Shown here: positions 28,601-34,125 of the stretch, one piece after another
How positions within the stretch are numbered: the stretch's first letter is position 1
Layout: the number at the start of each line of letters is the position of its first letter
Virus record (IMG/VR): IMGVR_UViG_3300017613_000539
Location: 1-34,125 of that record
DNA from: a virus
Strand: one strand, 5' to 3'
DNA: 34,125 nt
Program-made: the position numbers and the translations under genes
The notes under the pieces: generated by a model
Databases searched by the model: none
The model's input: only the letters and a program-made list of their open reading frames with translations
Told to the model about the DNA's origin: nothing

Positions 28601-31600
28601 ACACAGTAGCTAAAAAGATACATGAAGATGTGACTGAAAGAGGTGCTAAACCCGAAGAAGCTATCAAACGACAGTTGGATGAAGGTAACAAGAAAGCCTC
28701 TGAAAATGCATTACAAGATTATGTAGACTTCCCAGGTAAAACTCTTGGTTCTTCCTCAAAGAAAGTTAAGGGCAAATTCAATGATAAATTTACCAGAAAC
28801 CTTAGCGGGGCAAATGTTAAAACAATCTATGAGGAGATGGGTCCTCTCGGTAATGTTATTGATAGTACTGAACATGACGAGCATCTTCGCTCCATTGTTG
28901 GTGATGTCATTGCAAAAGTAATTGATCCAATAGCTGATAGACAACAAGAACATGTTAAGTTGCTTCGTAGAAATGAAGGTGATGAAACATTTGGTGAGGT
29001 TGGTGAAGATGGAAATGTATATTTAGTTACAGCTCTGGGAACACAACATCTGAGTACCAAGATGAGTGCCAGAGAGACATACGTACATGAATTAATACAC
29101 GTAGTAACCAAAGAAGCTGTAGATAGTGATACCTGGGCAGCTAGGGAATTAAAGAAGCTATATGAAAGTGTACGCACTCATACAACTGATGGTAAACCAA
29201 CTATTGCTCCTGAAGATTTCCTTCGAGAAGGAATCAAGAAAGGTGATAATAATTATGCTGAAGAAATGAAGTTAGCCAAGCAACGCTATAACTATATCTT
29301 CGGTGATCAGATTAAAGTTAATACCCATACTTATAAAGATTCTTATGATAAGAATCAAACTTCCCGTACTCATAATGCTCATCATGAATTCTTGGCTTCT
29401 GGATTATCCAATGCAGCCTTTAAGAAAGCACTGAAGAAAATTGATGGTGTAACAAAACTTATAGCTGAAGAAGATGCTTCTATTCTTGATAAACTGGTTA
29501 CATTCTTCAAGAACATGCTGAATAGATATTCAGATCGTATCACTGGCACTTCCAATATGAAGGCTGATGAGAAGCTTGATAGGTTATTCAAAATACTTTC
29601 TGGTTTGGAGCAAGAGAAGAAATCTACACTTTATAATACTTATGAGAATGCAATCACCCCAATATCCTTTGCTGTTAACGCTGTACTCAAAGGAGCCTTG
29701 CTCCCTGTGAAAGTTCTGATAGATTCCCCACTCATACAGAAAAGTAAGTACAAGGCTGTGCGTGAATTAGGTAATATTGCTAAAAAAGCGCATAAAAGTA
29801 AGTATGAAATTTATTTTGAGCATCTTGATAAAATAATAGGACAGTTTAAAACTGATAAATATACCTGGTTAGAAGGAACCATGGATGAACTCCGTGGTAA
29901 CACTGATGCAAATAACTATGCACAGAAACTTGGTAGAAGATCCAATATGGTTATTGATCAGCAACGTAAACAAATTGAAAATAATGTGATGAGTCACCTG
30001 GTTGAAATGTTTGATGATATCACTCGAGATGAAAAGATCGCTCTTACCAAAGCAATCCTTAAACCAGATTTCCAAATATTCCATGAAAGAGGAGTGGAAG
30101 GTGACGGTAACTTCAGACCTGCGAAATACAATCCAAAAGAAATTGTTAAACTCTTTGAGAAAAACAGTCCTTTCTTACAGAAAGAAATTGATAGCCTGGT
30201 CAACAGAATCAGAAAGAACTATCCGGCTGGCAAGCATTGGTATAGTCGTATGGCTATTAATCTTGGTACTTGGATGGCTACTGGGAATACCACAGAAGAT
30301 TTTACTCTTCTTAACGCCCACAATATAGCTACTGCTCATGTCACTGACCTTAAGGTTAGTAAGAAAGACCTACCCAAGATTACAGAGTTAATCGAGGAAT
30401 TGGCTTCTTTACAAGCTATTAAATCTACTGCTGATGTACATAAGCGAGCAATAGTCCCAGTAATAGAACGTGAGTTTGCTAAACCAGAAGATCAAAACGG
30501 CTTCCTGTTTGCTCTTGCTATGCATAAGCGATTACGTGAACGTGCTAAAGATGAAATCTTTAATGGTAGTCCTACCCAAATGATTAAGGGTTACACTAAA
30601 GAAATATTTAATCCAAATATTACATTCATTATGGCTCCTGCTTCTGGTAAAGAGGATCTCAAGACCCTTGGTTTTACTCAGGGTGATATAGTCCAGAAAG
30701 ATGATGCTGATCCTAATGAAGAAACCCTTCATATGTATGTCAATAAGCAAGGACTCACTCGTTCTATGATGGCAGGTGTGATGTCTTACACGAGCGATAG
30801 ACAAAAGGGTGCAACACTTTTGGATATCCATGCCCAACTTGGTCATATTAATCCTGCTCTTGCAGAGAACCTGGATTTAAAAGATGTTGAACGTGCCAAG
30901 GCTAAAGCCATTAGGAATATTGTTGCTGGTAAAGCAACCGACAAGAAGACCACAGATATAAGTCTGATACCTGTTATTGATGAAAATGGTAATCCCGGAA
31001 CCTATCGTTACATGATGAATGAAATCAACCGTGACACTATCCTGGAAAAAGATAATGATGCTTTCAGAATCCTTGGTTCCATGGAAGGTGCAATCATCGA
31101 CAAACGTGAATCAAAGATTATTAATGATGATATGGTGCAAGCTCTTTATGATGATTACCAAAAGAATTATAAAAAACATAAAGATGCTGGTTATTTCCAG
31201 ATTGGTCCACATGTTACCAACAAACGTTGGAGAGAAGCCTATCAAATGCTTCCATCGCATACTCGCCAAACAATTCGAGATGTTTGGGGATCTGATAATA
31301 TGTTTGTACCTCGGAGCATAGCTCCGACCATCTTCGGATTTAGGAAACTTGGTTTTAGTGGTTTACACAAGACTGAGAACCCAACCAAGACCCCTGGTAT
31401 GAAGATGATAAGTGAGATGCTTAATGATTTATTCGCATTCATGCTCAATAGGCCTATACCTGTCTTTATGGAGCAGGTATGGCAAGAGTCCGTCAAGTAC
31501 ATCAAAAACGCCATTGTAATCAAATCAGGAGCTATCCTGGCAGGAAATATCATTAGTAATGCCATCATACTTAAAGTACACGGCTTATCATGGCGTGAGA

Positions 31601-32394
31601 TTGTCAAGTATCACGCTGAGGCTCTTATTCACGCTAAAGCATACAAACGTAATGCTAAAGAAATAGACCGCTTACAACGCAATCTAGAGCTTATTCCATC
31701 CCTTAAAGATAAGGCTGATGTTAAACGTCAAATTATCATGTTGGAAGATGAGAATGCTAATAACCCTGTCCGTGAATTAATTGAGGAAGGTATTCATCAA
31801 ACCATTACTGAAGACATTGATCTTAAGGAAGATAATTTCTCTTATCGTGCTAAATTACTTGATAAGATTGAAGACAATGATTTTACTCGTAAACTTATTG
31901 GTGGCATACCTAAACCCATTAAGAAAGTAGGTATGGAACTCTTTATGACTGATGATTCTGCCTGGTATCAGTTTATGAAAGATACTACTCAAATGAGTGA
32001 CTTTGCTTCACGTTATGCAATGCATAAATATAATATGAAGAAAGGTGATATGAAATATGATGATTCCATACGTCAAATAGTTAAGTTCTTTGTTAACTAT
32101 GATTTACCTACACATGAGGTAACTCAGTATCTTAATGACATGGGTGTATTTATGTTCTCCAAATTCTTCTTCAGAATACAAGCTGTTATGTTAAATCAAG
32201 CTGTGGAGAACCCAGAGAAGGTATTAGGGTTGTTGTTACTGCAGAACTTATTGGGAGTGGATGTTGAGGATATATTTGATTCAGTAGGTACTCCACAACA
32301 CTTGATGAACAAGGTTAACTTCAATATGTGGGAATTGTTTGAAAATCTATGGAAAGCCCCATTATTTACTGGAGCAATCCATAGAGCGGCTTAA
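19621..32394 (+). CDS. Giant virion RNA polymerase, N4 gp50-like (4257 aa)
   Basis: This is a T7-family single-subunit RNA polymerase packaged in the virion and ejected to transcribe early genes (N4 knowledge). Motif A is EIDGVTNG (Asp1999); motif B is RTLSKDPVMITNYG, with Arg2111, Lys2115 and Tyr2123 spaced exactly as in T7 and N4; motif C is SIHDV (Asp2479), preceded by HAID at 2450-2453. The Arg of a degenerate T/DxxGR motif is probably Arg1849 (AKNNR). Residues 1-450 hold Gly- and Ala-rich hydrophobic stretches (81-105, 216-226, 323-337, 416-430) and an EAQEEAMQ segment typical of phage polyvalent proteins. A conserved-looking module lies at about 866-1000, and HELIH at 3156-3160. The C-terminal 950 residues are helical and end IHRAA. 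AAGGA precedes the ATG. N4's protein is about 3500 residues. Confidence 0.92.
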   Translation: MADRNPIFTDPLEGTGLGSFSSNTLLGPEAKQQQIEEASHRKRQALEMKQFKENLQGGYYSNQSRDRTAAELAQDFKVALHGGGNLLATGLYGAANLAGAPITALQEAMTGEHVPSVDEALTQMSGGELGFQALADNRSNYIEEHGSDVLKAALQQEAQADAQWDAQEEARMAEREAAGKGWLRSNIEEIAGDVAHTATQAYENPVATTHAALESIPTMIGAGLVGKMSQGVLQANLAKKASKAAADRFLKTEAGKAAIRKTGEKGAIGFNAALEGLTAGADARLDILNTPVEELREGSPYFQELEAEHGTEVARQKLADKGMYIATAIAATTGGVATKISGAGKLEGNFFNKDSAFGNMFLTRILKGTAVGIKDEAQEEAMQGAGGQFAANVAAKYTKDPDQALGEGVTRATTKGAIIGGLAGGGMAAVTEVPKQAAKSVVDNKGIVQKTKDKIANYKDSKVANEKVKAAVKAKDFREITDDSRDDFNREDAIQALLDPKGLPEEGEAQEEHLNELEYHIEKAHHDAVVAVDKLEEKEDASPEALKEAKKNLALATKKRTRQYRAFQELQGLNEKERVDERLQAAESLITAEKDGNEELAQKSLKVLNRSFYNSPDGLTEKEATALYKSKSASPGMKALAKQRLDILKNIDEVSNDIRKGKGNFIGVDVMRKRAMAAVVQGHQAKAIGRVKDIVDFGGQQVDRHNTMKEGYAAWKKLRGLKSKNTKTAKALKKTVDASIETLSENSGRKFYFSNGTQKIIDQAVNDIAYIDKVAKEAAAAHDHGFSDKYDGPTSISSSVRGQQAQSTDVTDNPEIRELQSKTSKAIIQHGEDKQAIRVEEMGKKGIKNPSDVSVYSKKDAAKASMATQFIGEGGEGTSTKAYQEIYDDKANTGTYEKGDAVFISVNGGNSKTKVNALKDGKLAGVYENIDKAMAAGATLITDTEKHRNRSYNQPGEGAIAKYIQNSPHKYHYKEVTKNGEKVGTWIPVTSYTKAQSKGKTKAWGFHAKRPNELPEGTEGYEVSSKASMAKDNLPITEGDHRFSAFKAKLANGKTIEETYQTTIKGFKTLKEGKGKKPTIAYSEQDSKDLYKALWRQYLNENPTLLDELRANAQGKILTDAYWKKGAVVNQAQTLSELLNEKPKDTEKANKRLPYDLTHIENYSSVLEKAKADENISGKAIQSLETLPNSTAARFFVQKYESLEGDSQGIATQDEHLIKALKDHKKSVKDYSDKTPPTTNDRKLDYLVQIAEKYIPEDPTLTNIKKRMEARDTFTYEDVTALSASLLTKLSKTITQQRRIDAKGKDKIIKDPNFILAKEVLTKRLSSAAKTVHPVQQKDPEGNLYSPEPYEVTAIDNVISTLFDAIDLDPKTTNLLQRHNNFFEALEANPALLDSAELTEADQIAIPVITEFQAKFLEELTQSLKPENPQFMENSPFLYFFGDYSAATKEKLKAQYNLINKIRPKIEETTRPDLAKRIDLTKRLNYLKKNDPKNEEEIASVEKTRAKLNKRITEARQPMTDARAIIDDIIGEQNPNLDANLMSSIAMVALNFIGTGGRKTIKNTEVGINMLLQHKDSKRRVEGAEWQMFGEIGITRSGAVTAMGAEVLKMLGIKFNKDADGRFETLIENHIGGLIVGTLQNMDILRAQTVTAKQMQPFLEHLGETNENQGSTEFIRIYTEDVYRETKEGKFEEFPEPRRDIAEIIEAIRNSDDVLSKLFKLKSKIIKPKKERPKTTELVDGKLKNRKIKRGTDNKESQEQQKIREKHSQQELGFKQTMEIYEWFDPEQAWELAGLVTDYETTEHITEHAGFKGRNDALKRSHENTMEWFREIGPNSTFYATHKTAKNNRVHQEANLIDTQGDTTQKHLVGIKSHLVTVDPKNKAHMNQFLSAVAESLGLSGDKELTHVLKDQLEELFNPAEDATEEAKENAAKLNAGIEAILAFDKDKFANKEANQRAILDAAAVGGENAWSLDGLRAYANYKKADGGKFKTDLFREIDGVTNGVAIGMLELAAAPDFATMKTMLERTGMFMEHEEGEVYKDYGSYIANPRNNDSYKDMGIEWSKQLEEHRKGLKPNQAKWLKGLDSFVNPMTEKNYVDGFYLEQATSIGRTLSKDPVMITNYGAAIKKVVAAFGDKIIRNIYKDIAKAKVDMDQDALDQIHKTLTLIVNNGNTKAYFKDKKPEFTEKDFKWTKVPKYKKKDGKYSTHKKVYNAAAQKRLDAWSKKKQTAQDKMITLPELTVENAINWSLPKGSRDNITKKIGQSYGKALGIAIDSRFATFIAKRQELVEASRIAYEGFKLIYDAELEKQMMLKAKAHNPKAVYGMELSRVELKELAEQLIKFQPIFRPFFATTEDTKKDPLSTNTLDEGILTAKLENKRQINRPPFEVSVKFNKPLVTNIAKEDAKGKITRNKKGHADFFQKSKDSMSLWGSRREFTDGGVSGPILGIHAIDSAVMMSVLKEFEALNIHDAAAFSIHDVMKGTEKLNESFHNVTTNYSLRQSFEDMLLRVTENLKTYDTENGTAFYDQLDAMLITRKSEQKDTAGDRENAANNYMGITFDGWVPLTPHDDITAFKTRRTNVNKDKTWLPAKWVDEKYIIGEDQNRLDAYVENFKATTTQDELFRQEVIKAITHWHQYSSGQGGVFETPNEGYKFNRDLFKTPAERLAEETLTQIKEEAAAEEAEDGLYRLLNSVGRTQTGEIDGRSKRRLWKYAEEKNLTKHLQEILDGNIKGQEAADRQRDHIVKYLASLASEPDYEQFAVAYIVALSNPEEYPDPDSQKEYVKANTRVDPNRKNIIDRLFKNVERKFSRQERFENLFGKVRQADIESDLVSDYTTNDVLAYIEAYVNEGNAKDIAKEKNEKKNKSLVFQGRVADRLVRLVKTAKRKRTFPEALKEIDAWAKKERGVKNPHTPTVNQHSAINVYLGRLRTKFPTLDTDTFTFKEADTKQTTDDLLDQAKDQTIDTAAWVDSIADQINDTDNTAKKKQLNEIHTVAKKIHEDVTERGAKPEEAIKRQLDEGNKKASENALQDYVDFPGKTLGSSSKKVKGKFNDKFTRNLSGANVKTIYEEMGPLGNVIDSTEHDEHLRSIVGDVIAKVIDPIADRQQEHVKLLRRNEGDETFGEVGEDGNVYLVTALGTQHLSTKMSARETYVHELIHVVTKEAVDSDTWAARELKKLYESVRTHTTDGKPTIAPEDFLREGIKKGDNNYAEEMKLAKQRYNYIFGDQIKVNTHTYKDSYDKNQTSRTHNAHHEFLASGLSNAAFKKALKKIDGVTKLIAEEDASILDKLVTFFKNMLNRYSDRITGTSNMKADEKLDRLFKILSGLEQEKKSTLYNTYENAITPISFAVNAVLKGALLPVKVLIDSPLIQKSKYKAVRELGNIAKKAHKSKYEIYFEHLDKIIGQFKTDKYTWLEGTMDELRGNTDANNYAQKLGRRSNMVIDQQRKQIENNVMSHLVEMFDDITRDEKIALTKAILKPDFQIFHERGVEGDGNFRPAKYNPKEIVKLFEKNSPFLQKEIDSLVNRIRKNYPAGKHWYSRMAINLGTWMATGNTTEDFTLLNAHNIATAHVTDLKVSKKDLPKITELIEELASLQAIKSTADVHKRAIVPVIEREFAKPEDQNGFLFALAMHKRLRERAKDEIFNGSPTQMIKGYTKEIFNPNITFIMAPASGKEDLKTLGFTQGDIVQKDDADPNEETLHMYVNKQGLTRSMMAGVMSYTSDRQKGATLLDIHAQLGHINPALAENLDLKDVERAKAKAIRNIVAGKATDKKTTDISLIPVIDENGNPGTYRYMMNEINRDTILEKDNDAFRILGSMEGAIIDKRESKIINDDMVQALYDDYQKNYKKHKDAGYFQIGPHVTNKRWREAYQMLPSHTRQTIRDVWGSDNMFVPRSIAPTIFGFRKLGFSGLHKTENPTKTPGMKMISEMLNDLFAFMLNRPIPVFMEQVWQESVKYIKNAIVIKSGAILAGNIISNAIILKVHGLSWREIVKYHAEALIHAKAYKRNAKEIDRLQRNLELIPSLKDKADVKRQIIMLEDENANNPVRELIEEGIHQTITEDIDLKEDNFSYRAKLLDKIEDNDFTRKLIGGIPKPIKKVGMELFMTDDSAWYQFMKDTTQMSDFASRYAMHKYNMKKGDMKYDDSIRQIVKFFVNYDLPTHEVTQYLNDMGVFMFSKFFFRIQAVMLNQAVENPEKVLGLLLLQNLLGVDVEDIFDSVGTPQHLMNKVNFNMWELFENLWKAPLFTGAIHRAA
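22216..22620 (+). other. Module of unknown function inside the polymerase gene (residues about 866-1000)
   Basis: The stretch begins MATQFIGEGGEGTSTKAYQ and continues with a Tyr, KGDAVFISVNGG, an AGATLITD strand, RNRSYNQPGEG and a YI/Y-rich end. I recall small stand-alone phage proteins and polyvalent-protein segments with the same order: ATQFIG.G, SST or TST, VFxSxxG, AGAT..TD, R..YN.GE. I cannot name a function. The alternating alpha/beta pattern suggests a compact Rossmann-like or similar domain embedded in the larger protein. Confidence 0.5.
25165..27057 (+). other. RNA polymerase catalytic core within the giant gene (Arg1849 to motif C)
   Basis: The span covers the probable T/DxxGR Arg1849, motif A Asp1999, motif B Arg2111/Lys2115/Tyr2123 and motif C Asp2479. 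The order and the Rx3Kx7YG spacing agree with T7 (Arg425, Asp537, Arg627/Lys631/Tyr639, Asp812) and N4 (Arg424, Asp559, Arg666/Lys670/Tyr678, Asp951 in mini-vRNAP numbering). The Tyr-to-motif C distance (356) is longer than in N4 (273) and T7 (173), so an insertion lies between motifs B and C. By analogy the full domain probably extends over residues 1440-2630. Confidence 0.85.
29086..29388 (+). other. HExxH metallopeptidase-like motif in the polymerase gene
   Basis: HELIH at residues 3156-3160 is followed 100 residues after the first His by HHEFLASGL, whose Glu3256 could be the third zinc ligand. Zincin-like domains fused into giant phage polyvalent proteins have this layout (family knowledge). 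The surrounding region is a mixed alpha/beta stretch with acidic loops. Activity is not shown. A chance HExxH in a 4257-residue protein is possible, but the flanking ETYV strand and downstream EFLA make a true domain more likely. Confidence 0.6.
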
Positions 32395-32573
32395 TCATCG
32401 TCCTCTTCTTTTTCTTCTTTATAGAGTCTGAAGTCTTGATAAAGGAAATAGAAGAGCATTAACAGAGCTAAGAAAGCTAATATAGTACCTAAAATCGGTA
32501 TTGCAGTTAGCATAGCTCCTATAATAATGATTAAACTAATTAATTTGAGTGTATCAAAGATGAATTGAAACAT
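32391..32573 (-). CDS. Small two-helix membrane protein (60 aa)
   Basis: On the minus strand, ATG 32573 starts MFQFIFDTLKLISLIIIIGA. A TTG at 32585 would add four residues and overlap the end of the upstream gene, and either start is possible. A weak GAG lies seven bases before the ATG. Residues about 10-25 and 28-46 are hydrophobic with a Pro between them, giving two probable transmembrane helices. The tail is charged (KEEKEEDDD). No known family is recognised. Two membrane passes and a charged tail fit a holin-like or other inner-membrane protein, but no endolysin lies nearby, so this is weak. The gene is last in the minus-strand cluster and its stop overlaps the polymerase stop. Confidence 0.65.
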   Translation of the reverse strand: MFQFIFDTLKLISLIIIIGAMLTAIPILGTILAFLALLMLFYFLYQDFRLYKEEKEEDDD

Positions 32574-32577
32574 CTTT

Positions 32578-32808
32578 TTACTCAAATACTAACTTGTCAT
32601 CAGCTGGTTCTGTACCATCTTCTGTGGTCTTTTCTACAACAGGATCTCGTGGACTATCATGGATTTCAACTGTTGCTGTATATCCATTAGGTCCTCTACC
32701 TGCGGTAAGACGAACTTCGACTGATTTGCCTTTTAGATCCAAACCTTTAGCAGCTACATGATCTACTAATGCTTGTTCTATATCAGCATTTTCTAAAATG
32801 ATTTTCAT
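32578..32808 (-). CDS. Conserved-looking 76-aa protein of unknown function
   Basis: GAGGTGA, overlapping the TGA of the RuvC-like gene, is a good ribosome binding site for ATG 32808. The protein starts MKIILENADIEQALVDHVAA and has a KSVEVRLTAGRGPNGYTATVEI beta segment; the last 20 residues are acidic. The pattern, an N-terminal helix then strands around AGRGPNG, looks like a compact alpha/beta fold. I recall similar small proteins in podovirus replication clusters but cannot name a function. It is closely packed downstream of SSB and the RuvC-like gene, so a replication or repair accessory role is possible. No membrane segment or metal site is seen. Confidence 0.7.
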   Translation of the reverse strand: MKIILENADIEQALVDHVAAKGLDLKGKSVEVRLTAGRGPNGYTATVEIHDSPRDPVVEKTTEDGTEPADDKLVFE

Positions 32809-32816
32809 TAATCACC

Positions 32817-33299
32817 TCACTTGTTTATATGAAAAGTTTGACTTGCGTAATGAGCTATCATTAGTGCATCGCTTTTTCCATCCTGTAAACCACCTTTGGG
32901 TCCTCGAATGGACACGGAAGGATATAGACGATCACAAATGGCTGCAACATCTTTTTTAATGCTTGGACCCTTGGATCGTACTCCTACGTGTTTCTGCCAT
33001 ACTTTAGGTGTTACCCTATCTACTGATTGCCCAGACGCTAAAGCAAGGGTATTAACCACTCCTACGTTGTAACCAAAATTAAAATTTGATTTAGCTGACA
33101 TTCCAAATAAGGAATGTACATTCTCAATCATGATTACTGCTATTGGGTTTAATGCACTAATAGTATTAATCCACTCAAGAATAGCCATAGGTTTATCACT
33201 AGCAGCCATAAAGGCTACTTGTTTAGTATCAGGAACTAAGACACACAATTGTCCCTTAGCTCCCGGATCAATACCTATATATGCTAATGGATTAGCCAT
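32817..33299 (-). CDS. RuvC-like Holliday junction resolvase (160 aa)
   Basis: The enzyme would cut four-way and branched DNA junctions in a Mg2+-dependent way, helping to clear replication intermediates before packaging. The RNase H-fold catalytic acids are visible: Asp11 in YIGIDPGAKG, Glu59 in IMIENVH, and Asp140 and Asp144 in DGKSDALMIA near the C-terminus. Length (160) is normal for RuvC-type resolvases. SNFNFGYNVGVV near residue 72 and a TPKVWQK segment near residue 97 are typical of phage members. ATG 33299 overlaps the SSB stop (TAATG), so the two are translationally coupled. A generic RNase H-like nuclease would be the alternative. No truncation is seen. Confidence 0.88.
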   Translation of the reverse strand: MANPLAYIGIDPGAKGQLCVLVPDTKQVAFMAASDKPMAILEWINTISALNPIAVIMIENVHSLFGMSAKSNFNFGYNVGVVNTLALASGQSVDRVTPKVWQKHVGVRSKGPSIKKDVAAICDRLYPSVSIRGPKGGLQDGKSDALMIAHYASQTFHINK

Positions 33300-34024
33300 T
33301 AGTCAAATATACTTGTAGCTGCTTCACCTGTGTTAGCTGCTGCTGCCGCAGGTGCTCCTGGTTTGGCTGCTGTTTTAGTAGATTTATCTACCACAACTCC
33401 ATCCCACTTCTTTTTCCACTGATCGATAAATACAGGGGCATCTAAACCACCTTCACGTTCAGCTACAGTGAAACCTTCAGAGTCAAAGAGCTTATTGATC
33501 TCATTCTCCTCTCGAGTATCACCTGATGGGACATAGTTACCAGCATCATTCTTGACATTCTTGTCAACAACTCGCTTTACCATACCTGCTATGATTGGTT
33601 TATTAACCATATCAATAAGCATTTCAACTTTGGTATCAACCTCTTTACCCTGACCGAAATCATAGAGTTTGATAATTTTTTCCTCAGTCGCAGCTCCCAT
33701 TACATTTTTACCCAATCCAAGTAGCTGAGTTAAATGATTGGCTTGACTGAAGCCTGGTAAGTTTTGCTTCTTACCATCTTGACCAGTAAAGTAGGTTTTA
33801 TTGCCTTTAGCTTTACCGGATTTAATCCAGAGTTGCTGACGTACAAAGCTTCCTTCACCTTTCAAATGAAGGTTCAATGCAACTGCTCCAGAGTTAGCTT
33901 GGCTCAAAAAAGCCACATCTATCACCATCGGATGAGCACCTGAATCGACAACAAATACATTACCACCAAGGGTATCTTTGTTCTCTTCTGCAACGTCTTG
34001 GGTCATTCCATCTAATAAAGACAT
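33299..34024 (-). CDS. Single-stranded DNA-binding protein, N4 gp45-like (241 aa)
   Basis: AAGGAG lies shortly upstream of ATG 34024. The call rests on length (N4 gp45 is about 265 residues), on location facing the virion polymerase gene as in N4, and on sequence: GGNVFVVDSGAHPMVIDVAF then SGAVALNLHLKGEG and FVRQQLWIKSGKAKGNKTYF early, DGKKQNLPGFSQANHLTQLL mid-protein, and a WKKKWDG near the C-terminus. The end is an Ala- and Pro-rich flexible linker finishing in SIFD, an acidic-aromatic tip like the protein-binding tail of bacterial SSBs. In N4, SSB covers single-stranded DNA during replication and recombination and also activates host RNA polymerase at late promoters. Whether that second role holds here is inference. 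Confidence 0.85.
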   Translation of the reverse strand: MSLLDGMTQDVAEENKDTLGGNVFVVDSGAHPMVIDVAFLSQANSGAVALNLHLKGEGSFVRQQLWIKSGKAKGNKTYFTGQDGKKQNLPGFSQANHLTQLLGLGKNVMGAATEEKIIKLYDFGQGKEVDTKVEMLIDMVNKPIIAGMVKRVVDKNVKNDAGNYVPSGDTREENEINKLFDSEGFTVAEREGGLDAPVFIDQWKKKWDGVVVDKSTKTAAKPGAPAAAAANTGEAATSIFD

Positions 34025-34034
34025 TTATGTCTCC

Positions 34035-34125
34035 TTATTTGTAGTATTGATGCAATCTATCGATTACATGTTGAACATCATTATCAATATAGGATTCTTT
34101 CGTTTCCCACATACCTAAGCTACTG
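34035..34125 (-). CDS. 3' end of an upstream gene on the minus strand (partial)
   Basis: The minus-strand frame is open from the window edge to a TAA (34035-34037), reading LGMWETKESYIDNDVQHVID and ending HQYYK. It stops ten bases before the SSB start, with the SSB ribosome binding site in the gap. Thirty codons are visible, too few to name a family. In N4 the gene next to SSB (gp45) is gp44, a conserved protein of the replication cluster; whether this is its counterpart cannot be decided here. Confidence 0.6.
   Translation of the reverse strand, partial: SSLGMWETKESYIDNDVQHVIDRLHQYYK

Noticed and set aside
33130-33318. 62-residue plus-strand frame over the RuvC-like gene
   Set aside because: It is antisense to a gene with clear catalytic motifs and shows no domain of its own.
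1-34125. tRNA genes, CRISPR arrays, integrase or insertion sequences
   Set aside because: I saw no cloverleaf-type sequence, regular repeat-spacer array, terminal inverted repeats or transposase and integrase motifs. The repeats present are protein-coding modules.

Overview
The window is a 34 kb piece of a tailed bacteriophage genome, AT-rich by eye. It is best explained as an N4-like podovirus (Schitoviridae-type) infecting a Gram-negative bacterium. The diagnosis rests on gene order and on one signature gene: a 4257-residue open frame carrying the catalytic motifs of a T7-family single-subunit RNA polymerase. It is the last gene of a long late operon and converges on a single-stranded DNA-binding protein gene on the other strand. 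Read from the portal, the order is portal, small protein, acidic scaffold, major capsid protein, internal proteins, giant virion RNA polymerase, then opposed SSB. This matches coliphage N4 genes 59 down to 50, then 45. I cannot name the host. I see no tRNA, rRNA, CRISPR, insertion sequence or integrase.

Layout: (1) Positions 1-6541, plus strand: the 3' end of an unknown gene, a small beta-rich structural protein, a head-tail or tail completion protein, and a 1777-residue modular tail fibre with collagen-like Gly-X-Y linkers. (2) 6596-11806: portal, small conserved protein, scaffold and major capsid protein, followed by a strong intrinsic terminator at 11826-11855. (3) 11877-32394: a conserved 199-residue protein, an Ig-like small protein, a 621-residue heptad-repeat rod protein, a 788-residue protein with hydrophobic segments, two internal or ejection proteins, and the giant virion RNA polymerase. 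(4) 32391-34125, minus strand: a replication and recombination cluster read towards the late operon, with the 3' end of an unknown gene, SSB, a RuvC-like nuclease, a 76-residue protein and a small membrane protein.

How the genes would work together, from what is known of N4: the polymerase and a few internal proteins are packaged with the DNA and enter the cell first, where the polymerase transcribes early genes. SSB supports replication and, in N4, also activates host RNA polymerase at late promoters, which would express the structural operon seen here. The RuvC-like nuclease would resolve branched replication intermediates before packaging.

There is no gene-free stretch longer than about 100 bases. 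The longest gaps are at 6542-6595, 8735-8805 and 11807-11876. The most interesting content is the giant polymerase. It is longer than N4's (about 3500 residues) and carries an HExxH metallopeptidase-like motif, a polyvalent-protein-like N-terminal region, and an extra conserved-looking module of unknown function. Next is the 621-residue rod protein, in which every internal repeat I measured is spaced by an exact multiple of seven residues.
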